From: Anaerolineales bacterium | GTDB taxonomy: Bacteria > Chloroflexota > Anaerolineae > 4572-78 > NAK82 | Length of the DNA: 34,971 nt | Assembly: GCA_020343875.1 (NCBI GenBank) | Contig: CP070811.1 | Span: 1,484,047-1,519,017, forward strand | Reading direction: 5' to 3' | Shown: positions 7,872 through 15,828 of the stretch, piece by piece | Layout of the letters: every line of letters begins with the position of its first letter | Numbering within the stretch: position 1 is the stretch's first letter | Translations under genes and position numbers: made by a program | Notes under the pieces: generated by a model | What the model was told of the DNA's origin: nothing | The model's database searches: none | Seen by the model: only the letters and a program-made list of their open reading frames with translations

Positions 7872-10372
7872 TGCCCTCCCCACGCGTCTCTGCTCCTACC
7901 ATCTTGCTGGGTCTGTTCATGCTGGCCCATGTCCTATTCTTCTCCGCCTATAGCCTCCAACGCCATGCCACCTTCAATACGTTCGCGGCTGATCTGTCCT
8001 ACATTGACCAGCCTATGTGGAACACACTCCACGGCCGTTTCCTGGAACGTACCCTGGGTGACCAGCAGGTTCCTCGCGTGGCGGAGCACCTTGAACCAAT
8101 TATCATCCCGATCGCGCTCATCTTCTATGTTTGGGACGACGTGCGCGCCATCCTCATTGTCCAGACCATCTTCCTGGCGCTGGGTGCGCTGCCAGTGTAT
8201 TGGATTGCGCGGGAACAAGTATCTCCCACCAAAGGCCAATCATCAAGGGAATGGGTTTCACTTGCCTTTGTCGCCGTCTACCTGATGTTCCCTGCCTTGC
8301 AGGCCGCCAACGTGGCCGACTTTCACGCCGATCCTTTGATTGTGGCGTCACTCCTCTTCGCCTTCTGGTACGCTACCCAACGCAAGTATCGGGCTATGTG
8401 GGTTTGGGCCATCATGGCCATGCTGGTGAAAGAGAACCTGCCTACGCTCACTTTTATGCTGGGCCTGTATCTCCTCTTTGCTAGAGAGACAAGAGATGGG
8501 ACATCCCCACACCTCGACTCCCTTATCCGCGCATTCCCTCGCTCCCTGTTGACCGAACAGCGGCTGCATGGCCTGGGGTTGATGGTCATCAGCCTGGCCT
8601 GGTTCTACGTAGCCACCTTCCTCATTGTCGCGCCTCTGGCCCGCCAGGTCTACGGCACGCAGGGGCCAATATACTTATCCAGCCGCTACGCCGGATTCAG
8701 CGGGGGGGCGGTCGGGCTGCTGGCCGGCTTGGGAGACACGCTGGCCCTACTGCGCGAGCCAGACAGATTGCGCTACCTGGCCGGACTGTTCGCTTCGGTT
8801 GGCGGGCTGGCGCTACTGGCCCCGGAATACCTGCTGCTGGGGTTGCCAGTGCTGATTGCCAACCTATTCAGCAACTTCCCCGGTCAGTACTCGGGTGAGC
8901 AACACTACTCAGCACCCCTAGCTCCAGTCTTCGTCATCGCGGCCATTTATGGTTTCCAACGCCTTAGCTTCTTGTCAAGAGAGCGATTCCGCGTCATGCC
9001 GCCAAGGCATTTTGTCACCGCCCTGCTTATCATCTGGTTGCTGGCGTGTTCGCTGAGCTACCATTATCTACGCGGCTGGACACCCCTGGCCCGGGATTTC
9101 GATTGGCCACAACGCACCCCTCATCACCGATTGCTGGCTCGCTTCGCCAACCAGATTCCGCCCCAGGCATCTCTCTCTACCACACCGCCTCTCCATCCTC
9201 ATCTGGCCCATCGGGAAAGAATCTACGGCTTTCCCACGGTCGCCGACGCCGACTTCGTGCTGTTGGATGTTTCGGGCCGCACTGATACACATCCCAACGA
9301 TGTGCGAGTGGCTTTCGAAGCGCTCATTGAGTCGCAGGAATTTGGGATAGTCGATGCTGCAGATGGCTACGTATTATTGGGCAAGGGGCAGGGGACATCA
9401 AGTCTGCCGGATACATTCTACGATTTTGCACGAGTGGAGGATGCGCAGCCCGAATATCCGGCACTGGTTGAGTTTGACGGTCGGCTACGCCTGCTAGGAT
9501 ATGACCTGGTAGATAATCCCAAGTGGCAACAAACCCATCTAAGGTTATACTGGGAGGTACTGGCTCCACTCCCTGAGGATCTTCGGCTGTGGCCGATTGT
9601 CTTCAGCAGAGACGGGGTCCTCACCGAAGACACATCACAACGACCGATGGTCGCTCCTTTGTGGTATCCGCCGTCACGATGGCAGCCGGGTGAGATCCTC
9701 GTCACCGAGACGCTCCCCTGGGAGTTGGGACCGCGCTTCAACGTTGGCTTGGCCGTGCTCAGAAATGCTGGAACGAACCATGAGCATGCTGGTCCGGCGA
9801 CCGCCTTCACCGACCCAACCCAGCGTCTTCCCGTCACTGCTGCTGATCCCAGCGTAATCCTTTTTCAGGGCAACACCTGGGCCCAGGTGGGCGCATTTGC
9901 CCGTGACGGTCGCACCCTAACCCCCACCGCGGACGATCTCTACCTCCTTCCAGCTAATGTCACCTTCGCTGAGGGCATCCGTCTCAGCCAATATCAGATG
10001 CCCAATTCCCAATCTCCAATGTCTGGCGACCAACCTCAACTGTCGGTCGTGCTCCAGTGGCAACCTACCCAGCCCGTTAACCTGGACTATACAGTCTTTG
10101 TACACCTGCTTGCTCCGGATGGAAGAACCGTTAGTCAATCCGATGCCCGGCCCAATTGGGTCACCCCCTGGCCTACGGATCGCTGGTTGCCCGATCAGCC
10201 AGTCCTGGACGGTCACCAGCTTGCGCTCCCCTCGGATCTCCCCCCCGGTCATTACCAGGTACAAGTAGGTCTCTATTATTGGGAGACCCTAGAGCGGCTG
10301 CCCGTTCTCAGCGAGACCATGCAGCCAGTCAGCGACTATGCAGTGCTGGGCGAAATCCAAATCGAGCCCTAA
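7871..10372 (+). CDS. DUF2079 membrane protein
   Basis: An 833-residue membrane protein with the DUF2079 (PF09852) signature near the N-terminus: AADLSYIDQPMWNTLHG, followed by EHLEPIIIPIALIF. Several membrane spans fill residues 1-410 and are followed by an extracytoplasmic part of about 420 residues. That part contains two repeated beta-sandwich modules of the sort seen in Chloroflexota glycosyltransferase-like proteins (LLGYDLVDN...LRLYWEVLAPLP and YTVFVHLLAPDGRTVSQSDARP...PPGHYQVQVGLYYWE). DUF2079 proteins resemble GT-C glycosyltransferases in topology, but their reaction is not established. Translation is probably coupled to the HD hydrolase through TGATG. It converges with the RNase D gene, leaving 49 bp between the two stops. 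Confidence 0.85.
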   Translation: MPSPRVSAPTILLGLFMLAHVLFFSAYSLQRHATFNTFAADLSYIDQPMWNTLHGRFLERTLGDQQVPRVAEHLEPIIIPIALIFYVWDDVRAILIVQTIFLALGALPVYWIAREQVSPTKGQSSREWVSLAFVAVYLMFPALQAANVADFHADPLIVASLLFAFWYATQRKYRAMWVWAIMAMLVKENLPTLTFMLGLYLLFARETRDGTSPHLDSLIRAFPRSLLTEQRLHGLGLMVISLAWFYVATFLIVAPLARQVYGTQGPIYLSSRYAGFSGGAVGLLAGLGDTLALLREPDRLRYLAGLFASVGGLALLAPEYLLLGLPVLIANLFSNFPGQYSGEQHYSAPLAPVFVIAAIYGFQRLSFLSRERFRVMPPRHFVTALLIIWLLACSLSYHYLRGWTPLARDFDWPQRTPHHRLLARFANQIPPQASLSTTPPLHPHLAHRERIYGFPTVADADFVLLDVSGRTDTHPNDVRVAFEALIESQEFGIVDAADGYVLLGKGQGTSSLPDTFYDFARVEDAQPEYPALVEFDGRLRLLGYDLVDNPKWQQTHLRLYWEVLAPLPEDLRLWPIVFSRDGVLTEDTSQRPMVAPLWYPPSRWQPGEILVTETLPWELGPRFNVGLAVLRNAGTNHEHAGPATAFTDPTQRLPVTAADPSVILFQGNTWAQVGAFARDGRTLTPTADDLYLLPANVTFAEGIRLSQYQMPNSQSPMSGDQPQLSVVLQWQPTQPVNLDYTVFVHLLAPDGRTVSQSDARPNWVTPWPTDRWLPDQPVLDGHQLALPSDLPPGHYQVQVGLYYWETLERLPVLSETMQPVSDYAVLGEIQIEP

Positions 10373-10421
10373 CCGAGGGGGGATCCGAAGATTCAGATTA
10401 ACCTTATTGTGAGGAGCGCAG

Positions 10422-11567
10422 TCATCTCAGGACGCGCAGGATATCATCACCGTAGGTATGTCGTTGCCAGTCATCCAGCACTTTGACTTCAGCTAACGCC
10501 TTAGCGGTGCGGGGAGCATGCTTGGCCAGTGCCATTAGGGTGCTGTTGGGGAGAATTACATCGGGCTCCACCTGGCGAACCTGGGCTACACCCTTGCGCC
10601 AGGCCCGCAAGGCTTCGTAACGCGCCAGCGTCTCGTCGCCGGGATGTTTATTCCGGTGGCGGGGATAGGTAGGAAATGGTGCTTTCTGCCCCTCAGCGAT
10701 GGTCCTCAGCAGTTTCTTTCCAGCGTGATGACTCATGCGATGACTGAGGCCCTTCACACGAGCCAGGGAACGCACGTCAGAGGGGCGATCCTGAGCCAGC
10801 CGGACCAGGGTTGCATCATTTATGACCTTAAAGGGAGGGCGGTTGAGTTTGCGGGCATACCCGTCACGAAAGATGTAGAGACGGCGTAGCACTGCCTGCT
10901 CGACAGGCAATAAGTCGCGAGCCCCACGGATGCGCCAGAAATCGTCCGGATCGAAGACCTTGGCAGTCGGCTTGACGCGTGTTTGGCGCTGAAAGGCCTG
11001 CCGGGCCTCCACCAATCGTTTTTGAGCTTGCAGCTCGTTGAGCTGTAATTCGCGCAACGATAACAGAAAATGCGTATCTAATCGGGCATAATTCAGCGCC
11101 TCCTGCGATAGAGGACGAATTGCCCAGTTGTAGCGCTGCATGCGTTTGTCCAGCCGCACGTTAAAACGATCTTGCAAGATAGGCCCTAGCCCATATCGCT
11201 TCCAACCCAGCACCCGTGCGGCGATCATTGTGTCGAACACGTTGAGGAAAGTAAAACCATAATCCCGCTTGAGACACAGAATGTCGTATTCAGCCGCATG
11301 GAAGACCTTCTCACAGCGTGCATCAGCAAAGAGCTCACCAATAGATGTCACGTCAATTGCCAGAGGGTCCACCAGGTAGTCGATACCAGAAATGGAAAAT
11401 TGGATCAAACACACTTTTTCAAAGTATGCGTGTAAGCTATCAGACTCGGTATCGACGGCCACCACGGGCGAGTCGCGCAGGTCGGCAAGCATCTCATTCA
11501 GGAGCAGGGGGGTGTCTATCCAAACACAAGGCACTTCGGCTTCCAAGAGTTCCAATTTAGCCTCCAT
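10422..11567 (-). CDS. rnd: Ribonuclease D-like 3'-5' exonuclease with HRDC domain
   Basis: A 381-residue DEDD-family exonuclease. Exo I is VAVDTESDS (D39, E41), Exo II is the FHAAEYDILCL segment and Exo III is NYARLDTHFLL (YxxxD). The C-terminal part contains HRDC-like helices (around LLPVEQAVLRRLYIFRDGYAR and a second block near the end), the RNase D layout used in 3' trimming of tRNA precursors and other small RNAs. The reading frame extends upstream to a GTG at 11639, but a good promoter lies at 11585-11613, so that GTG would be upstream of the transcript start. The ATG at 11567 also matches the family N-terminus. The predicted leader is only about 10 nt. Confidence 0.88.
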   Translation of the reverse strand: MEAKLELLEAEVPCVWIDTPLLLNEMLADLRDSPVVAVDTESDSLHAYFEKVCLIQFSISGIDYLVDPLAIDVTSIGELFADARCEKVFHAAEYDILCLKRDYGFTFLNVFDTMIAARVLGWKRYGLGPILQDRFNVRLDKRMQRYNWAIRPLSQEALNYARLDTHFLLSLRELQLNELQAQKRLVEARQAFQRQTRVKPTAKVFDPDDFWRIRGARDLLPVEQAVLRRLYIFRDGYARKLNRPPFKVINDATLVRLAQDRPSDVRSLARVKGLSHRMSHHAGKKLLRTIAEGQKAPFPTYPRHRNKHPGDETLARYEALRAWRKGVAQVRQVEPDVILPNSTLMALAKHAPRTAKALAEVKVLDDWQRHTYGDDILRVLR

Positions 11568-11584
11568 CCTCAAACGGTGTGTGT

Positions 11585-11613
11585 ATGATACCCATGTTGG
11601 CGAAAACTGCCAA
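11585..11613 (-). promoter_or_regulatory. Sigma-70-type promoter for the RNase D gene
   Basis: Read on the minus strand: TTGGCA (11613-11608), a 17-nt spacer, TATCAT (11590-11585). The predicted start is about 10 nt before the ATG at 11567, giving a very short leader. It is divergent from the promoter at 11945-11973. Confidence 0.6.
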
Positions 11614-11677
11614 AATTGACCAATATGCCCAAGACGCACTCTGGAGGCCCATCTCCGAACGTGGGACTATCTTCTTA

Positions 11678-11707
11678 TTGAGATTCTACAGTCTCAGGTG
11701 ATATATT
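11678..11707 (+). promoter_or_regulatory. Candidate promoter into the structured intergenic region
   Basis: TTGAGA (11678-11683), an 18-nt spacer, TATATT (11702-11707). If active it would transcribe the hairpin cluster at 11746-11891. The surrounding 30 bases are AT-rich compared with the rest of the window. Confidence 0.35.
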
Positions 11708-11745
11708 AATATTTGTACCCAGTTTGTTATAGGGTTTGGAGAGAC

Positions 11746-11891
11746 AGAGAGAACCCGCCCTCTCTCTACTGAGATGGTCGTCCGGGGCGGACCGGAGGAA
11801 TCTCGGGTCTGACCGAGATTTTAGGAGGACCGGGGGGAGCGGGGGGTTGTTGTGTCCATGGGGTTGCCCCCCATGGACACAACAACCCCCC
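11746..11891 (+). other. Hairpin cluster in a non-coding gap, with a perfect 23-bp stem; possible structured RNA
   Basis: This lies within the 577-bp gap between the divergent RNase D and DUF4388 genes. Four inverted repeats follow each other: 11746-11765 (6-bp AGAGAG/CTCTCT), 11780-11792 (5-bp GTCCG/CGGAC), 11799-11820 (8-bp AATCTCGG/CCGAGATT) and 11841-11891, where arms 11841-11863 and 11869-11891 are perfectly complementary over 23 bp around a 5-nt loop. No open frame is credible here. It could be a small RNA, a long leader, a tandem terminator or a small dispersed palindromic element. The sequence alone does not decide between these. Confidence 0.5.
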
Positions 11892-11944
11892 TAGTTTGCA
11901 CGGATCTCCCAAAAATCCTGGACGCACCCGGAATCTCACACAGA

Positions 11945-11973
11945 TTGACTTAAGGGATGAGAGAGGGTATAAT
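11945..11973 (+). promoter_or_regulatory. Near-consensus sigma-70 promoter for the signalling cluster
   Basis: TTGACT (11945-11950), a 17-nt spacer, TATAAT (11968-11973). This is the best promoter in the window and points at the DUF4388 gene. The implied 5' leader is about 165 nt. Confidence 0.75.
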
Positions 11974-12144
11974 TGATCCATTGGCGGCTGGAGCCGAGCT
12001 CGAGAGCTACCTTTGACAACTACTGCTGTTTTCACAAAAATCTGTGTGGCTTTTGACACCGAGTGATTGTATTGGAAAGCATCTCCAGATGACACCACCG
12101 CAAGGCCAGCCAGCCCGCAGACTCCACACTGAGGACAAGAAGCG

Positions 12145-12969
12145 ATGGCATTAAAGGGAAATCTGCGCGACTTTAGCACCACGCAACTCCTCAACCTGGT
12201 CAACCTGGCCCGTAAGACCGGCCTTTTGGTGATTCAGGGCCAAACAGACACTGCCCGCCTGTATTTTAGGGAAGGCAAGCTCATACATGCCAATATAGGC
12301 AATGCAGATGGTCATCTGGCTGATATGCTCCTTAAAGCAGGCAAGCTATCTGCAGAGCAGGCCCAAATGATCCAGACACGGGCAGGCATGCAAAGCGACA
12401 AGCAGCTTGGCCTGGCCCTGATGAGCGCAGGCTACGTGACGCAGGAGGACATTGTCCAAAGCGTCAAAAAGCATATGCTGGACATTGTCTACACGCTGTT
12501 CAGTTGGAACCAAGGGGATTTCCAATTCGATCAGAATTTGCTGCCCTCGGATGATCGTATTGCTGTGCCTATCAACCTTGAAAATGTGATTATGGAAGGT
12601 AGTCGCCGCATTCAAGAAAGCGAGCAGCTCCAAGACGAATTACCTGATCTGACCAGTGTTGCCTTGCGATTCACGGACAACCCCGACGCGCGCCTGAGGA
12701 ACGTCAATCTGAGTGTGGAAGAGTGGCGAGTGATTTCATTCATCAACCCTCGGAACACGATCAAACAGATTGCGCAATCGAACGGTATGGACGATTTCCA
12801 GATCCGCAAGATCGTCTATGGCATGTTACAAGCAGGACTGGTAGAGCTGGCGCGCCCAGAGGGCATGGCTGCCCCTGCAGTCGGTGGCCGCAGAGGTGGT
12901 GTGGAGAAGCCACCAGCGGTCAAGCGTAGCGTGGTCGAGCGGTTGATCACCCGCATCAAACGTATTTGA
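12145..12969 (+). CDS. DUF4388 (PATAN) domain protein
   Basis: A 274-residue cytoplasmic protein. Residues about 1-100 form a DUF4388/PATAN domain (MALKGNLRDFSTTQLLNLV, GKLIHANIG). This domain occurs in bacterial signalling proteins, often with receivers or beside small GTPase/roadblock genes, and is thought to mediate protein-protein contacts. A GspE-N-like helical stretch (about 70-125) and a winged-helix-like segment (about 190-240, EEWRVISFINPRNTIKQIAQ) follow, then a basic, Gly-rich tail. A GAGGA site lies 9 nt upstream of the ATG. It heads the GTPase/roadblock/kinase cluster and has a near-consensus promoter. There is no enzymatic motif; an adaptor or response-output role is inference. 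Confidence 0.85.
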   Translation: MALKGNLRDFSTTQLLNLVNLARKTGLLVIQGQTDTARLYFREGKLIHANIGNADGHLADMLLKAGKLSAEQAQMIQTRAGMQSDKQLGLALMSAGYVTQEDIVQSVKKHMLDIVYTLFSWNQGDFQFDQNLLPSDDRIAVPINLENVIMEGSRRIQESEQLQDELPDLTSVALRFTDNPDARLRNVNLSVEEWRVISFINPRNTIKQIAQSNGMDDFQIRKIVYGMLQAGLVELARPEGMAAPAVGGRRGGVEKPPAVKRSVVERLITRIKRI

Positions 12970-13155
12970 CATCTGTCCTTCCCATCACGCCCAGATAGCC
13001 ATCTTTCCAGACCCCGATTCTCGGCAAGGGGAAGGGCATTCTGATATTGCATAAGTAATACAAGCACAGCTGTAAAGTTGGAGAGTTGGTATTTTACTTC
13101 TCTTTTTATTATTCTTTCGATACTTAAACCGCCATTATCTGAGGTAGGTCAATCT

Positions 13156-13692
13156 ATGCAAACTGTCAAAATGGTCATCACAGGACCTTTCAGTGCTGGC
13201 AAGACTGAGTTCATCCGCTCTATCAGTGAAATTGATGTGGTCTCCACCGAGCGCAAAATTAGCAGCGAAGCCGAGCGTGTGAAAGAGGCAACTACCGTCG
13301 CCATGGATTTTGGTCGAATCACGGTAGACGAAGATTTGGTGTTATACCTCTTCGGCACACCTGGCCAGCGGCGCTTTGACTTTATGTGGGAAATTCTGTC
13401 AGAGGGAATGCTAGGGTTTATCGTTCTCATTGATAGCGTCCGCTCCGAGACCTTCCGAGAAGCCAAGCACATCCTGGAGATCTTCCGCAGCTATGCACCA
13501 ACGCCCTACGTCGTGGCAGCCAATAAACAGGACTTACCGGATGCCTGGTCACCCGAAGACCTGCGGATCGCCCTAAAGATAGACTCGAACGTAAAAGTCC
13601 TCTCCTGCGTGGCCACCGAAAAAGAGCATGTCAAGAACGTCTTACTGGAGTTACTTTACTCAATCCTTGAAGGTATGGAAGAGGGGACATAG
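13156..13692 (+). CDS. Small Ras-like GTPase, conservon CvnD/MglA type
   Basis: A 178-residue G-domain protein. G1 is GPFSAGKT (10-17), a switch-I threonine lies in TTVAMDFG (46-53), G3 is GTPGQ (67-71, with the usual Asp replaced by Gly67 but Gln71 kept), G4 is NKQD (123-126), and SCVAT occupies the G5 position. The FGTPGQxRFxFMW wording is that of the GTPases in Streptomyces conservons and bacterial MglA relatives, which act as polarity or signalling switches regulated by roadblock partners; such a partner is encoded next. The ATG at 13156 is chosen for GAGGTAGG 7 nt upstream; the frame could begin at a TTG at 13078 but has no support there. Confidence 0.9.
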   Translation: MQTVKMVITGPFSAGKTEFIRSISEIDVVSTERKISSEAERVKEATTVAMDFGRITVDEDLVLYLFGTPGQRRFDFMWEILSEGMLGFIVLIDSVRSETFREAKHILEIFRSYAPTPYVVAANKQDLPDAWSPEDLRIALKIDSNVKVLSCVATEKEHVKNVLLELLYSILEGMEEGT

Positions 13693-13753
13693 CAGACCAT
13701 CAGCGGGCACCGATTCTCCCTCGGAGCCCCGAGTAGGCGGGACTGAGGGGACC

Positions 13754-13805
13754 CACATCTGCCCGCCCCCTTGGGTGGCAGACCTGAGGGGGGCGGGCAG
13801 ATGTG
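13754..13805 (+). terminator. Perfect 17-bp hairpin between GTPase and roadblock genes
   Basis: Arms 13754-13770 (CACATCTGCCCGCCCCC) and 13789-13805 pair perfectly around an 18-nt loop. The hairpin lies in the 200-bp gap between two genes expected to work together. No T-run follows (GCTATAGGAC), so it may act as attenuator, RNA stabiliser or processing site rather than as a full terminator. Confidence 0.5.
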
Positions 13806-13892
13806 CTATAGGACGAATTACAATTCAGAAACTCTCTGACAAATCTGTCTCAGCCAGGTGGTCGGTATCCAGTCGAGGTGTGCATCAGAAAC

Positions 13893-14267
13893 ATGGCTAA
13901 GCACAAGCGTGGGCCGTCACGCCAAACGGCCTTAGAGCGAACTCTGAGGATGCTGATAAGAGAGGGACAGTTCCGAGGGGCAGTGGTAGCCTCAATCGAC
14001 GGATTGCCATTGGCAATGGCGGGGCGCAGCGCTGACAAGGAGTTGATGGCTGGCGTGGCTGCCTGGCTCAAGGAATTTGCGGAGCGTACCCACACCTCGC
14101 TGGATGAAATTGTAGCCCGCGACAAGCACGGTAACCGATTCGTCAGCCGTTACTTCAAGGTGGGCAATAATCAACTGTTACTTGCCCTAAATATTCCCCG
14201 CGGTCGAGCGCATCGGCGGCTAACCAATCGGGCGATCAAAGAGATCCAGCACATTTGGGAAACATGA
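13893..14267 (+). CDS. Roadblock/LC7-domain protein
   Basis: A 124-residue roadblock/LC7 fold protein (MglB/CvnB-like). It shows the family pattern FRGAVVASIDGLPLAMAG (about 28-45), then ADKELMAGVAAWLKEFAERT, then the DEIVARDKHGNRFVSRYFKVGNNQLLLALNIP block. Roadblock dimers bind and often activate small Ras-like GTPases, and such a GTPase is encoded just upstream. The ATG at 13893 follows GAGGTG with a 12-nt spacing; a GTG at 13878 is an alternative with no better site. The N-terminus is basic. Confidence 0.85.
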   Translation: MAKHKRGPSRQTALERTLRMLIREGQFRGAVVASIDGLPLAMAGRSADKELMAGVAAWLKEFAERTHTSLDEIVARDKHGNRFVSRYFKVGNNQLLLALNIPRGRAHRRLTNRAIKEIQHIWET

Positions 14268-14343
14268 GGCGCGGCCCGGCTTCAATCTGCAACCAGAAAT
14301 TGGCAATCTCGAACAGGTCTTTCTGCTACCCAGTGATTAACCC

Positions 14344-15129
14344 ATGAGTTCGATTGTCACGGACCAAGGCATCGTCCACTATGAAACTTACGGACAGGGT
14401 TCGCCTGTAATCCTGCTCCACGGGTGGTTGGGATCTTGGAATTACTGGCTAGACACGATGGAGGCGCTGGGTGGTGACTATCGCCTATACGCCCTCGACT
14501 TTTGGGGATTTGGTGACTCCGGGAAGCGCCGCGAACGGTACTTGATTGAAGACTTCGTCGACCTGGTTGACCAATTTATGAGCCGGATGGGAATTGTCCA
14601 GGCCCCAGTTGTAGGCCACTCGATGGGGGGTACTGTAGCCCTTAGCCTGGCCTTGAGCCAGCCCAAGCGTGTGCGTAAAGTGGTCGTGGTGGGCTCGCCA
14701 GTGGTTGGCAGCTCGTTGAACATCCTTTTGCAGCTAGCCGGCTATCCCTGGATCGCCTACGGGGTTTGGCACATGCCAACCCTGCTGAGATGGGGAATCA
14801 GGCTTTTCTCGCCCCAGATTACCCGAGAATGGCGCAGATGGTACGACATGCAGGTCAAAGACCTTTCCAGAACGACGCTACAGGCATTTTTTACCAGCAT
14901 CGCCTCGCTACGCCGCGTCGACCTGCGATCCAACCTGCCCGTGCTGCGCTTGCCAGTGATGAGTGTAAACGGCGTCGGTGATAATGTGGTCAATCCTAAC
15001 CAGGCAGCTATCATCGGTCGCTACGTGCCAGAGGCCCGCATCGAGATGATGCCTCGCTCGCGTCATTTTCCCATGCTCGACGAGCCAGCGGAGTTTAACC
15101 AACGGCTGAATTCGTTTCTAAAGAATTAA
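14344..15129 (+). CDS. Alpha/beta-hydrolase, copy 1
   Basis: A 261-residue alpha/beta-hydrolase fold enzyme. The HG oxyanion segment is LLHGWLGSW (H26-G27), the nucleophile elbow is GHSMGG (S93), the likely acid is D213 (VNGVGDNVV) and the histidine is H241 (SRHFPMLDEP). A cap region of about residues 125-185 is hydrophobic. The substrate is unknown; such enzymes are esterases, lipases, thioesterases or C-C hydrolases. Copy 2, also 261 residues long, lies at 24927-25712 and shares long identical stretches (HGWLGSWxYW, TMEAL, WGFGDS). Both copies are followed by a V4R gene. There is no clear ribosome binding site before the ATG. Confidence 0.88.
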   Translation: MSSIVTDQGIVHYETYGQGSPVILLHGWLGSWNYWLDTMEALGGDYRLYALDFWGFGDSGKRRERYLIEDFVDLVDQFMSRMGIVQAPVVGHSMGGTVALSLALSQPKRVRKVVVVGSPVVGSSLNILLQLAGYPWIAYGVWHMPTLLRWGIRLFSPQITREWRRWYDMQVKDLSRTTLQAFFTSIASLRRVDLRSNLPVLRLPVMSVNGVGDNVVNPNQAAIIGRYVPEARIEMMPRSRHFPMLDEPAEFNQRLNSFLKN

Positions 15130-15178
15130 CGACTCAACCCATTCGTCGCTACAACTCTTGAATCTGGTACCTTGCCCT

Positions 15179-15820
15179 ATGTCCATCCAGAGCTCGGCCG
15201 AGACAAGCGGGTTTTACTACCCCAACAACATGGGGCGCATCGTCCTCCAGGCCTTGGAAGAGGTAATGGGCCGGAATGGTGTTAACGCCCTGCTGACACT
15301 TGCCAAACTGCGGCATCTGGTCAACAACTATCCACCCAATAATCTGGAAAAAGGCTTTCGCTTTGAAGATTTTGGGGCTATCACCCAGGGACTGGACGAC
15401 ATGTACGGCCCGCGCGGAGGACGGGGGTTAGGCATCCGAGCCGGGCGATCTGCCTTCAAGTACGCACTCCGAGAATTCGGGGCTGTGCTAGGTATCGCGG
15501 ACCTGGCCTTTCGACTTCTGCCCTTAGGTATGAAAATGAAGGTCGGCATCAACACCTTCGCCGAAACCTTTAACAAGTTCTCCGACCAGATGGTCCGACT
15601 CGAGGAAGACGAAGTACATTTCATATGGGTCATTGAGCGCTGCCCGGTATGCTGGGGGCGCAAGACCGAAATTCCCTGTTGTCACGCCGCTGTAGGAATA
15701 TTGCAGGAGGGGGCGCACTGGCTAAGTGGCGGCAAAAGCTTTCGTGTGGAAGAAGTGGAGTGCATCGCTGCGGGCGCTGAAACTTGTAGAATCTTGGTGG
15801 ACAAACGACCGCTCGATTGA
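15179..15820 (+). CDS. V4R (4-vinyl reductase-like) ligand-binding protein, copy 1
   Basis: A 213-residue protein of the V4R/heme-NO-binding-associated superfamily, small-molecule or hydrocarbon-binding folds. C-terminal marks are a cysteine cluster C155-x2-C158 and C167-C168 before AVGILQEG, then the RVEEVECIAAGAETC ending typical of V4R domains; cysteines near these places bind zinc in some members. The N-terminal part (GRIVLQALEEVMGRNG, NNYPPNN, DMYGPRGGRGL) matches copy 2 at 25979. The ATG at 15179 is preferred over an upstream TTG at 15158, though neither has a good ribosome binding site. There are no photosynthesis genes in the window, so a chlorophyll role is not supported; ligand sensing is inference. 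Confidence 0.82.
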   Translation: MSIQSSAETSGFYYPNNMGRIVLQALEEVMGRNGVNALLTLAKLRHLVNNYPPNNLEKGFRFEDFGAITQGLDDMYGPRGGRGLGIRAGRSAFKYALREFGAVLGIADLAFRLLPLGMKMKVGINTFAETFNKFSDQMVRLEEDEVHFIWVIERCPVCWGRKTEIPCCHAAVGILQEGAHWLSGGKSFRVEEVECIAAGAETCRILVDKRPLD

Positions 15821-15828
15821 TCATTCTG

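Noticed and set aside
11568..11639. GTG start giving RNase D 24 more residues
   Set aside because: A TTGGCA-N17-TATCAT promoter lies inside this stretch, so the GTG would be upstream of the transcript start.
11841..11891. Long palindrome as insertion-sequence end or recombination site
   Set aside because: No transposase, target duplication or second copy is visible in this window.
13078..13155. Possible 26-residue N-terminal extension of the GTPase from a TTG
   Set aside because: The extension is unlike the family and the ATG at 13156 has a good ribosome binding site directly upstream.
15179..15820. V4R proteins as bacteriochlorophyll 4-vinyl reductase
   Set aside because: No other pigment or photosynthesis gene is present, and V4R domains are widely used for other ligands.
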